Shown here in pieces: positions 25,789-33,786 of a DNA stretch of 64,000 nt; within the stretch, counting starts at the first letter, position 1; each line of letters begins with the position of its first letter. The stretch spans positions 62,001 through 126,000 of the forward strand of contig CAYUCW010000001.1 of assembly GCA_964443435.1 (NCBI GenBank), read 5' to 3'. Position numbers and translations under genes: made by a program. The notes under the pieces are model-generated. The model made no database searches, was not told the origin of the DNA, and saw only the letters and a list, made by a program, of their open reading frames with translations. This DNA is from Pseudaquidulcibacter sp964443435. Lineage in GTDB: Bacteria > Pseudomonadota > Alphaproteobacteria > Caulobacterales > Aquidulcibacteraceae.

Positions 25789-28247
25789 TATACTGTCTCC
25801 ATTTTATTGCCAAGTTCTGCCATTGGATTGAACATTTTAGTTTCTTGGGATTTAGGCGCATGCTCGGCCCATGGATCTTTTCGGTATATAGTTTGCGATA
25901 ATTCAAACTTAGCCTGAAGTTCCTTGCGGACTTGTGGGTCGGAAAGACCATTTTTAATATACTCAAGCCCAACGCGTTCAAGCCATGGTGCGGTTCTTTC
26001 AAGATACCATGCATCTTCACGATAGAATTGAATAAATGCCGCGCAATATTCCATTACTTCTTCTTCGGTTGTAACCTTAGTTAGTAAGTCGGTTGCCCGT
26101 ACGTGAATTCCGCCATTGCCAGCTATGTGAAGCTCATAGCCGCTATCAACACAAATAACACCAAAATCTTTTATTGTTGCCTCTGCGCAATTTCTTGGAC
26201 AGCCAGAAACTGCGATTTTAAACTTATGCGGCATCCAAGAACCCCAAGTGTATTTTTCAATCTTAACACCAAGTCCCGTTGAATCTTGAGTGCCAAACCG
26301 ACACCATTCTAAACCAACACAAGTTTTAACGGTTCTTAGGCCTTTGGCATAAGCGTGACCAGATACCATTCCTGCGGCATTTAAATCAGCCCAAACTTCC
26401 GGAAGCTGTTCTTTTTTAACGCCAAAAATATCAAGCCTTTGCCCACCTGTTACTTTTACCATTGGAAGATTGAATTTATCGACAACATCGGCAATTGCAC
26501 GAAGTTCTTTAGGACTTGTAAGGCCGCCCCACATTCTTGGGACAACTGAATAAGTGCCGTCTTTTTGAATATTTGCGTGATTACGTTCATTTACAAAGCG
26601 CGCAAATTTATCGTCTTTATATTCTGTTGGCCATGCGCATAATAAATAATAATTAAGGGCAGGGCGGCAAGAAGAACAACCATCAGGAGTTGACCATTTT
26701 AACGCTTGCATAACATCTGGTATGGTTTTTAATTCCATATCAAGAATTGCTTTACGAACATGCTCATGCCCATGATCTGTGCATTTGCATATTGGTTTAG
26801 GGCCAGTATTTTTAACAAAACTATCGCCTAATGTAACTTCTAATAGATTTTCAACAAGTCCTGTGCAAGATCCGCATGATGCCGATGCTTTTGTAGTCGC
26901 CCTCACTTTATCAAGTGTATCAGCACCAGAAAGGATAGCGGAAGTTACAGTGCCTTTGCAAACGCCATTGCAGCCGCACACTTCGGTGTCGTCAGGCCAT
27001 GCTGCAATGGCGGCCTTCGGGTCCACGCCACCAAGTGCTTGTGTTACTGCTTGTCCAAAAACTAAGGTAGAACGAATATCGGCAATGCTTTCACCTTTTT
27101 TAATTAGGTCAAAATACCAACCTCCATCGGAGGCGTCGCCAAATAAAACTGCACCAATTAATTTATCATCTTTAACAACTAGTCTTTTATAAAGGCTTTT
27201 TGCAGGGTCACGATAAATAATATCTTCGGTGCCTTCGCCGCCTTGGAAATTGCCGGCAGAATATAAATCAACACCTGAAACTTTTAGACGAGTTGCAAGC
27301 TCAGTAGGTTTATATTCCGCTTCATCATTTAAACCGACTAAATAATCGGCAAGTGTGCGGCACATATCCCAAATCGGCGCAACCAAGCCCACGCAAACAC
27401 CATTAAATTCTGCGCATTCACCAATTGCAAATACGCTAGGGTCTGATGTACGCATTTGCGAGTCAATAATAATACCGCGATTAACAGCAATTCCTGAAGA
27501 CTTAGCAGGTTCAACATGCGGTTTAATGCCGACCGCCATAACCAAAAGCTTTCCAGGGATAATTCTTCCGTCTTTAAGCTTTAATCCTTCAACATGATTT
27601 GTTCCTAAAATCTGTTCAGATTGTGCATTAAGAACACTTTCAACGCCTCTATCTTTTAATGCAAGTTCAAGCAAGCGCCCAGCTGAACTATCTAATTGTC
27701 TTTCCATTAATGTATCCATTAAATGGATAACTGTTGGCTTCATACCAAGCTTTGACAGACCATATGCCGCTTCAAGACCTAATAAACCGCCACCAATAAC
27801 TATGGCTTCGCCACCTGTTTTGGCTATACGCTTCATAACTTCAAGATCATATAAATCCCTAAATCCAACAACTTCTGGAAGGTGTGCGCCAGGCAATGGA
27901 AGCATAAATGGATCAGAGCCTGTCGCAAGAATTAAATAATCATAAGGGATTTCTTGTCCATTATGCATTTCTACTATCTTGCGAGTAGTTCTTATTTTCT
28001 GAACCCAATGACCAAAATATGTTGTAACCTTATGTTCTTCAAACCATTCATGGGTATGGGTGATAACATTTACGAATTCTTTTTCGCCCGATAGAATAGG
28101 TGATAATTGTATTCTATCATATGGTGATACTGGTTCACCGCCAATAATAGAAATATGATATTTGTTAGGGTCGCGTTTTATTATCTCTTCGATAATTCTT
28201 CCGCCAGCCATACCAGCACCAACAACTATAATTCGTTTCTTTTCCAT
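25788..28247 (-). CDS. nirB: NAD(P)H-dependent nitrite reductase large subunit NirB
   Basis: 819 residues. Domains in order: FAD/NAD disulfide-reductase-like domain (~1-300, VVGAGMAGGRIIEEI and IGGGLLGLEAAYGLSKLG), two BFD-type [2Fe-2S] domains (~415-525, CGCNGVCKGTV, ASCGSC and CKCTDHG), then the siroheme/[4Fe-4S] nitrite reductase domain, with the cluster ligands in CVGLEWCRFGTQDS and SGCPRNCAEA. It reduces nitrite to ammonium in the cytoplasm. An ANTAR-type attenuator and a plausible promoter lie directly upstream. Confidence 0.96.
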   Translation of the reverse strand: MEKKRIIVVGAGMAGGRIIEEIIKRDPNKYHISIIGGEPVSPYDRIQLSPILSGEKEFVNVITHTHEWFEEHKVTTYFGHWVQKIRTTRKIVEMHNGQEIPYDYLILATGSDPFMLPLPGAHLPEVVGFRDLYDLEVMKRIAKTGGEAIVIGGGLLGLEAAYGLSKLGMKPTVIHLMDTLMERQLDSSAGRLLELALKDRGVESVLNAQSEQILGTNHVEGLKLKDGRIIPGKLLVMAVGIKPHVEPAKSSGIAVNRGIIIDSQMRTSDPSVFAIGECAEFNGVCVGLVAPIWDMCRTLADYLVGLNDEAEYKPTELATRLKVSGVDLYSAGNFQGGEGTEDIIYRDPAKSLYKRLVVKDDKLIGAVLFGDASDGGWYFDLIKKGESIADIRSTLVFGQAVTQALGGVDPKAAIAAWPDDTEVCGCNGVCKGTVTSAILSGADTLDKVRATTKASASCGSCTGLVENLLEVTLGDSFVKNTGPKPICKCTDHGHEHVRKAILDMELKTIPDVMQALKWSTPDGCSSCRPALNYYLLCAWPTEYKDDKFARFVNERNHANIQKDGTYSVVPRMWGGLTSPKELRAIADVVDKFNLPMVKVTGGQRLDIFGVKKEQLPEVWADLNAAGMVSGHAYAKGLRTVKTCVGLEWCRFGTQDSTGLGVKIEKYTWGSWMPHKFKIAVSGCPRNCAEATIKDFGVICVDSGYELHIAGNGGIHVRATDLLTKVTTEEEVMEYCAAFIQFYREDAWYLERTAPWLERVGLEYIKNGLSDPQVRKELQAKFELSQTIYRKDPWAEHAPKSQETKMFNPMAELGNKMETV

Positions 28248-28278
28248 GTCTGTCTTTCACTTGTTCAAAAAAATGAGC

Positions 28279-28359
28279 AAAAAAAAAGCCTCAGATTTAT
28301 ATGCAATTTTTGCATTTTTATCTGAGACTTCATTGTCTGAACGATTTGCCAACTTTGGC
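28279..28359 (-). promoter_or_regulatory. ANTAR-type antiterminator leader of nirB (P1, P2, terminator)
   Basis: Read on the minus strand: hairpin P1 (28359-28348) has stem GCC/GGC and loop AAAGUU. Hairpin P2 (28338-28325) has stem AGAC/GUCU and loop AAUGAA. Both loops are six bases with A at position 1 and G at position 4, the known ANTAR recognition pattern. The 3' arm of P2 is also the start of the 5' arm of an intrinsic terminator: 28329-28321 pairs with 28295-28287 over nine pairs including one U-G, with nine T at 28287-28279. P2 and the terminator are therefore mutually exclusive. NasT bound to P1/P2 would let polymerase reach nirB. Confidence 0.8.
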
Positions 28360-28367
28360 TATAATCA

Positions 28368-28396
28368 AGTATCTTATTTCGCAAGATAAACGTCAA
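28368..28396 (-). promoter_or_regulatory. Candidate sigma-70-type promoter for nirB
   Basis: On the minus strand TTGACG (28396-28391) is followed after exactly 17 bp by GATACT (28373-28368). This would start transcription near 28361, right at hairpin P1, so the nirB attenuator could act on its own transcript as well as on read-through from the porin gene. Confidence 0.5.
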
Positions 28397-28414
28397 TTAA
28401 ACAATTGAAGAAAC

Positions 28415-28450
28415 TAGTGATTAAAAAATATGCCTAAGATTTAATCACTA
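28415..28450 (-). repeat. Stem-loop after the porin gene
   Basis: Perfect 11-bp inverted repeat (28450-28440 with 28425-28415), 14-base loop, 20 bp after the porin stop. No T run follows on the minus strand, so it is not a classical terminator; it may protect the porin mRNA 3' end or slow polymerase before the nirB leader. Confidence 0.6.
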
Positions 28451-28469
28451 ATTTGTTTATATTTTGAGC

Positions 28470-29720
28470 TTAAAATTTATAAGCTAATTGAACCCAAGTT
28501 TTAGTTCTTGATGCAGGCATAGTGCTTAAAGCTCTGTCAAAATCTGCATATTTAACCATTGCAGATAATTTAGGCGTGATTGCAAATGTAAATACTGCGT
28601 CAAGCTCTTCACCTATTTCAAGGCCTAGATTGTCAGTTTCAAAATCATGATAAATAACGCTTAGCATTGGGTTTTTGAAATATTTAGCTGCTTTTGGTGC
28701 AGGTAAAGCTATTACCGCAGAAAGCGCTAAATCTTTAATCCCATTGGCAAGGGTTTTATTGCCACCAGTGCCAGCAAACACATCAGAGAAACCTTGGAAT
28801 GCATGGTTTGTACCTAGTGGAGTTACAAAACCAACAACGCCATTTCCTTCTAATACTTCATAATTTGCTTTAAGAGTAAGTTTTTTATATTTTACGCTAC
28901 CTTCAAGCATATATTCACCAAGGTCAAAGTTTGCAGGATTTAGACCAGTATCAGTTTGTTTTGCATATTGTACTACATAACCAAGTATATAATCGCCATG
29001 CTTTTTGCTGCCTGATACTCTTGCGCCATATGTATTAGTGCTTGATGCTTTTGCCGCGGCTGCAGTTACACCTTTTGAATCACTAAAGTCTAAGAGATAT
29101 GCAAAGCCAGTCAATTTCAAAGCATCGCTATAGGCATAGCTTGCATTCACGATATATGAATCTGATTTCCAATCACGCTCATCTAAAACTATACGATTGA
29201 TTTTATCTAAATAAGCCGCTGTTACAGATAGTTTGCCGATTTTAGTGTCAAATCTTAGAGCATCGAATGTTTGCTCATCTTGGCGCCAACCAACATTGCC
29301 AACGAAGCGCGCGTCATCAAGAATAATTCTTTGGCGGCCAATAGTAATAGTTGTCGTTTTGCTTGGAGTATAAACTAATTGTAAGCGGTTTAATTCAGCA
29401 CCATCTGGATCTACAACATTTGGATAAGCGGTTTTTCCATTAATTGTAGAATTATAATTATCATTAAGAGCGGCTATTGCGTCCATCTCTGCTAAGAAAG
29501 ACCAGTTTTTATATTTACCAGTTTGCACACCAAATCTTAGTCTTGAAGTTAGTGCTTCTGCTTCATTTGCTATGCCAACTTGATCTACGGTTTCAAGGCG
29601 TGTGTTAAGTTCTATAATCGGTTTTGTTGCTTTAAGCGCATCACCAATTGTTTGTGCTTGTGATAGGTTTGGCACGATAAGAGCTATTAGTGAAATAGTA
29701 CCTAGAATTTTTGTTTTCAT
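28470..29720 (-). CDS. Outer-membrane porin (alginate-export/AlgE-like beta-barrel)
   Basis: 416 residues from the ATG at 29720; a TTG four codons upstream is less likely. The signal peptide (MKTKILGTISLIALIVPNLSQA) is cleaved before QTIGDALKATKP. The rest is a repetitive beta-strand pattern with the block LVYTPSKTTTITIGRQRIILDDARFVGNVGWRQDEQTFDA-like (only the short core GRQRIILDDARFVGNVGW is quoted as diagnostic of the family), ending in the aromatic C-terminus LAYKF. It is first in the nitrate operon, so it probably admits nitrate or nitrite through the outer membrane; that role is inferred. Its own leader carries an ANTAR-type attenuator. Confidence 0.8.
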   Translation of the reverse strand: MKTKILGTISLIALIVPNLSQAQTIGDALKATKPIIELNTRLETVDQVGIANEAEALTSRLRFGVQTGKYKNWSFLAEMDAIAALNDNYNSTINGKTAYPNVVDPDGAELNRLQLVYTPSKTTTITIGRQRIILDDARFVGNVGWRQDEQTFDALRFDTKIGKLSVTAAYLDKINRIVLDERDWKSDSYIVNASYAYSDALKLTGFAYLLDFSDSKGVTAAAAKASSTNTYGARVSGSKKHGDYILGYVVQYAKQTDTGLNPANFDLGEYMLEGSVKYKKLTLKANYEVLEGNGVVGFVTPLGTNHAFQGFSDVFAGTGGNKTLANGIKDLALSAVIALPAPKAAKYFKNPMLSVIYHDFETDNLGLEIGEELDAVFTFAITPKLSAMVKYADFDRALSTMPASRTKTWVQLAYKF

Positions 29721-29735
29721 TTTAATCCCCAAAAT

Positions 29736-29813
29736 AAAAAAACGCCCAAGTTATATTCATTGTGAAACACAAGAAACTTGGACGTCATTGTCATATATCC
29801 CCAACACTGGGGA
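29736..29813 (-). promoter_or_regulatory. ANTAR-type antiterminator leader of the porin-nir-nas operon
   Basis: Read on the minus strand: hairpin P1 (29813-29798) has stem UCCCC/GGGGA and loop AGUGUU. Hairpin P2 (29792-29781) has stem GAC/GUC and loop AAUGAC. Both loops have A1 and G4. P2's 3' arm lies inside the 5' arm of an intrinsic terminator: 29785-29775 pairs with 29752-29742 over eleven pairs with one U-G, and has seven T at 29742-29736. The terminator ends 16 bp before the porin ATG. The layout is the same as in the nirB leader, and the P2 loops differ only in the last base. Confidence 0.78.
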
Positions 29814-29885
29814 ATTTTACCAATAATATGGATTATTAGTTTTCTTACTAAGTTTAATAATAGTCAATTCTCTTTAATGATGCGA

Positions 29886-29901
29886 TGCAAAAATAGTTCC
29901 G
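29886..29901 (-). promoter_or_regulatory. Candidate sigma-54 promoter for the porin-nir-nas operon
   Basis: On the minus strand CGGAACTATTTTTGCA has GG (29900-29899) and GC (29888-29887) separated by the required ten bases, and the TTGCA half is perfect. It would start transcription near 29875, about 60 bases before hairpin P1. An alternative is a sigma-70-type -10 TATTAT at 29828-29823 with a poor -35. Nitrogen-regulated sigma-54 control of nas genes is known in other bacteria; a full NtrC site was not found. Confidence 0.35.
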
Positions 29902-29956
29902 CATGTGCAAAAAAAAGACAGAACGATTAAAGATTAAGCGATATTATGGCTTTTAC

Positions 29957-31225
29957 CTATCTGAATAGGTTTAAGTTTACCATATTGCCCATATGCTTAT
30001 AGCCATCCAAAGAAGGATGTAAGTGATCACCACAATCATATAAAGGGTTAAGGCGTTTTGGATTTTGCGGATCTGCCATTATTTTATCAAAATCTATAAT
30101 CGCGTCATAATTACCCGAAGTTCTTATCCATTTATTGATTTCTTGACGGGCAATTTCACCGGTTTTAGGATTATAATAAGCTGCGCCTTCGTATGGAAGA
30201 ATTGTTGCGCCAATAACAATAATACCCTTTTCACGGGCACGAAGCGTCATTTGAGTATAAGCATCTTTCATTTCTTCAATAAAGCCATTTAAAGTTACTG
30301 TGTCATCATCTATATTTTTAGCTAAATTTCCAAGGTCATTTACGCCTTTAAGAATTACAAGATATTTAACGCCAGTTTGAGATAAAACATCGCGCTCAAA
30401 TCTTGCGACGGCACTTGGGCCATTTCCATATTTTAAAACTCTGCCGCCACCAATTCCGTGATTTAAAACGGATAAATGGCTTTTATTTGGTAAAGCTTGA
30501 AGTCTTTCCGCAAATCTATCGGTCCAACGACCATTTTTGCCCGGCTTAACCCCATAACCATCAGTAATTGAATCACCAAGTGTAACTATAGAAGCATTGT
30601 TTTTTGGCGCAAAAACATCAAAACCTGCTATATAAAACCATCTATCAAGTGTTTTAGCGTCAGGAATGAATTGTTTGGTAGAATGATTATCAAGTGTAAA
30701 ATGTGTAGTGTTTCGTGAACCTGGGTGTCCGGTTTGTGGTGATCCAATTTCAGGTAAATAAATGCTTATTGAAACAAAACTTAGTGGTGCAAGTTTTATA
30801 TCAATAGGATCTGAAAAATATTCCGCACCAGCAGGAATTATAACTTTATTCTTATTATTAAAGCGAACCCTTACAAGCTTTTGAATATCAATTTCTGAAG
30901 TTAAAATGTCTTTTGGAATACTTAAAACTACGTCTTTGAATTCTAATGGCCCATTCCCGTGTGCATTACTAAGTTTAAGTCTAAATTTATCACCACCCGC
31001 GCTTATTCTGAATACTTGCCTTATTGTAACATTTTTAGAATGTGAATTAGGAATTAGGCCGTCGCCATTTGGAATCATTTGTGATGAAGCCCATGTGCCT
31101 ACCCATTTCTTGCTTGTATTGGTTTGTGCTGTCTCTTTTGCATTTGCTTCATTTAAAAATGAACTTGCAATTACTAAGCTTGAGCTTGCGACAAAAGAAC
31201 GCCTATTAAATAAATTCATTTCCAT
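29957..31225 (-). CDS. SGNH/GDSL-family hydrolase, Tat-exported
   Basis: 422 residues. The N-terminus FNRRSFVASSSLVIAS is a twin-arginine signal. After KKWVGTWASSQM comes a jelly-roll-like N-terminal part, then the SGNH hydrolase domain: block I GDSITDGYG (nucleophile Ser) near 217, block II GIGGGRVL, block III KGVNDLG, and block V DHLHPSLDGY near the C-terminus with the catalytic Asp and His. Members are esterases or lipases; given the pectin locus 15 kb away it might deacetylate plant polysaccharide, but this is inference. Starts at 31225 and 31219 are both possible. It diverges from the acyl-CoA synthetase gene. Confidence 0.85.
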   Translation of the reverse strand: MEMNLFNRRSFVASSSLVIASSFLNEANAKETAQTNTSKKWVGTWASSQMIPNGDGLIPNSHSKNVTIRQVFRISAGGDKFRLKLSNAHGNGPLEFKDVVLSIPKDILTSEIDIQKLVRVRFNNKNKVIIPAGAEYFSDPIDIKLAPLSFVSISIYLPEIGSPQTGHPGSRNTTHFTLDNHSTKQFIPDAKTLDRWFYIAGFDVFAPKNNASIVTLGDSITDGYGVKPGKNGRWTDRFAERLQALPNKSHLSVLNHGIGGGRVLKYGNGPSAVARFERDVLSQTGVKYLVILKGVNDLGNLAKNIDDDTVTLNGFIEEMKDAYTQMTLRAREKGIIVIGATILPYEGAAYYNPKTGEIARQEINKWIRTSGNYDAIIDFDKIMADPQNPKRLNPLYDCGDHLHPSLDGYKHMGNMVNLNLFR

Positions 31226-31408
31226 ACCCTATAATATTATTATAGAATTTTTAGGGCAGTTTATAATAAAGTGTCAAGTTTAGAATTTGTTTTTTTAATT
31301 TCATAAAAAAATTTAAAGATATATTTAATTGAAAAAAATCTAAATCCATGTTCATTATGTATAAAGTTATAAAGAATAAGTTATTTTCAAAACGCAAGGG
31401 AATGAATT

Positions 31409-33202
31409 ATGGGAATTTTTTCTAATATTATTGATGAAATAACATATTTACGAACTGCTTTAGCAACCGAAGCTATGGTTAAGCATTTTAAAGATGATTC
31501 AACTGTTCTTTTTGCTGATGAATTTGAAAATAATTGCGATAAATTTGGCGCAAATGTTGCTATTTATTATGAAAATAAAACAATAACTTATTCGCAACTT
31601 GATTTTATGGCTAATCGGTATGCCAATTGGGGAAAATCTATTGGTTTGGTCGCAGGGGATATAGTTTCATTATTTATGAATAATTGCCCTGATTATCTTG
31701 CATGTTGGATTGGAATGTCAAAAATTGGGGTTGTTACTGCGCTTATAAATAATTCAATTTTAGGTTCCCAACTTTCTTATTGTGTATCAATTGCCAAATC
31801 AAAACTAATCATTACCGAAGCTTCTCTAGCTCCTGTATGGGCGGAAGTATGCGATACCATCCCAAATATACCAGTTTACGTTAAAGGCGGCACATTTGAA
31901 GGTTTTATTGATTTAGACAGGCATTTGAACGCACAAACAAATCGCCGCCCAAGCAAACTTTCTCGGGGTGGACTTTTTGGTAAAGATCCATGCCTATATG
32001 TTTATACCTCGGGCACTACTGGTTATCCTAAAGCGGCAAGGCTTTCAAATAATAAAGCCATAGGTTACACAAGGGTTTTCATGAAGGCAACTGGGGTTAA
32101 TGAGAAGGATAGGGTTTATATTACATTACCATTGTATCATGCAACAGGTGGTATATGTGCAGTGGGGATTGCATTAAATTCTGGTGCCGCCATTGTTCTT
32201 AAAAACAAGTTTTCTGCAAGCCATTTTTGGGATGATATAGTGCATTATAAATGTACAATTTTCGTTTATATCGGAGAATTATTTAGATATTTAGTAAGCC
32301 TTCCAGTAAATGCCAATGAAACTCAGCATAGTATTAAGTCATGCTTTGGAAATGGTTTGCGTCCGGAAGTTTGGGAAAAAGCTGAGAAAAGATTTGGTAT
32401 TCCAAGAATTGCAGAGTTTTATGGATCTACCGAAGGTATGGTATTTTTATTAAACTTCCTTGGCAAGAAATATGCAATTGGTAGAATACCTAAATATCTC
32501 AGGTGGAAATATAAATATGCCTTAGTTAAATTTGATATCGATACAGAAATGCCAGTTCGTGATGAAAATGGTTTCTGTATAAAATGTACTGAAAATGAAA
32601 TTGGAGAAATGATAGGAAAAGTAAATCCATCAGATCCGCGCGCATTTTTTGAAGGTTATGCTAATGATAAAGCCTCAAGTGACAAAAAAATTATAAGAAA
32701 TGTTTTTGAAGAAGGTGATGTATATTACAGATCTGGTGATTTAATGCATTTTGATAATGAAGGTTATTATTATTTTGATGATAGGCTGGGCGATACTTAT
32801 CGTTGGAAATCTGAAAATATTTCAACTACCAATGTTTCAGAGGCTTTAAGTGGTTTTAAAGGAATAGCCGAAGTTAATTCTTACGGTGTAAGTATTCCAA
32901 ATACTGAAGGTAGAGCAGGGATGGCGGTAATAGTTGCCTCTAAATCTATTGATTATGATAAATTATTAATTCATTTGCGCCGCGAATTGCCACCTGCTGC
33001 TATTCCAATTTTCCTTCGTAGGAAAGAAAGCTTAGAAACTACTGCTACTTTTAAATATAAGAAAGTAGATTTAGTTAAAGAAGGATATAATCCTGAATTA
33101 GTAAGTGATGATATATATTGGCTTAATCCGTCAACATCACAATATCAAAAATTAAGTGCTGAAGATTATAATAAAATACTTAATTCAGAAATAAGATTTT
33201 AA
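31409..33202 (+). CDS. Long-chain acyl-CoA synthetase of the FATP type
   Basis: 597 residues. The AMP-binding signature YTSGTTGYPKAARLS is at ~209-223, with GSTEG near 340 and the YRSGDL/DRLGDTYRWKSENIS block near 445-470. The last of these is the variant seen in fatty-acid-transport-protein (SLC27-like) enzymes rather than FadD. It activates long-chain fatty acids to CoA esters. The start is supported by AAGGG eight bases upstream. It stands alone, with no fatty-acid genes next to it. Confidence 0.88.
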   Translation: MGIFSNIIDEITYLRTALATEAMVKHFKDDSTVLFADEFENNCDKFGANVAIYYENKTITYSQLDFMANRYANWGKSIGLVAGDIVSLFMNNCPDYLACWIGMSKIGVVTALINNSILGSQLSYCVSIAKSKLIITEASLAPVWAEVCDTIPNIPVYVKGGTFEGFIDLDRHLNAQTNRRPSKLSRGGLFGKDPCLYVYTSGTTGYPKAARLSNNKAIGYTRVFMKATGVNEKDRVYITLPLYHATGGICAVGIALNSGAAIVLKNKFSASHFWDDIVHYKCTIFVYIGELFRYLVSLPVNANETQHSIKSCFGNGLRPEVWEKAEKRFGIPRIAEFYGSTEGMVFLLNFLGKKYAIGRIPKYLRWKYKYALVKFDIDTEMPVRDENGFCIKCTENEIGEMIGKVNPSDPRAFFEGYANDKASSDKKIIRNVFEEGDVYYRSGDLMHFDNEGYYYFDDRLGDTYRWKSENISTTNVSEALSGFKGIAEVNSYGVSIPNTEGRAGMAVIVASKSIDYDKLLIHLRRELPPAAIPIFLRRKESLETTATFKYKKVDLVKEGYNPELVSDDIYWLNPSTSQYQKLSAEDYNKILNSEIRF

Positions 33203-33279
33203 TTTTAGGAACAATATTTTAATAATTTATTTGCTATATCTAATATACAAATATATTAAGGTAATATTGGTAAGCAAAA

Positions 33280-33786
33280 GTGATTCAAGAAATTTTAAAT
33301 ACTAATGATTTTGAATTAATTGACAAAGAAATTTTGTCAAAAGCTAATATTATGCCTAAAACTGGATTTGCTACCGATTACTTAAACGTATTTAATGAAG
33401 CAACCATGCTATTTGGATTATTGGGCGATATGCCTGATATGATTGATGAATTAAAAGAGTGGGAGTTTTTAAATTACGAACAACACTTCGAGCGTTCAAA
33501 TTTCCATGCTAAAGATTTAGCGATTGCAGTTTATAAAATTATTCCAATCGAAAGAAAAGCAATATTTGATGATGTTGCAATTGAACTTGGAAATATAATT
33601 AGCGATTCTATCGAAACATCTCAAAAGCTTATTGATGATAATCAAGACATTTCACAATTTTGCATGGAAACTTGTGAAGTTCTGCAAGGTTATATTATGC
33701 AATTAGATGGCATGATACATGGTAGGGAAGCAGACGCGTCTGATGTTAATGATGCCCAATTTGATGTTGATGCGCTTTTTGATTAA
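33280..33786 (+). CDS. Conserved hypothetical protein next to PleC-like kinase
   Basis: 168 residues starting at GTG; a start at the ATG 33352 is also possible. It is acidic, predicted mostly helical, with no signal peptide or membrane segment. The region FATDYLNVFNEATMLFGLLGDMPDM and NYEQHFERSNFHAKDLAIAVY resembles small uncharacterised alphaproteobacterial proteins; I recognise no domain with a known function. Its stop codon is followed at the very next base by the stop of the convergent sensor kinase. Confidence 0.65.
   Translation: MIQEILNTNDFELIDKEILSKANIMPKTGFATDYLNVFNEATMLFGLLGDMPDMIDELKEWEFLNYEQHFERSNFHAKDLAIAVYKIIPIERKAIFDDVAIELGNIISDSIETSQKLIDDNQDISQFCMETCEVLQGYIMQLDGMIHGREADASDVNDAQFDVDALFD

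Noticed and set aside
29835..29860. Hairpin TTAGU/ACUAA with hexaloop AAGAAA upstream of P1 in the porin leader as an alternative P1
   Set aside because: The loop has G at position 3 rather than 4, and the AU-only stem is weak; the AGUGUU hairpin fits better.
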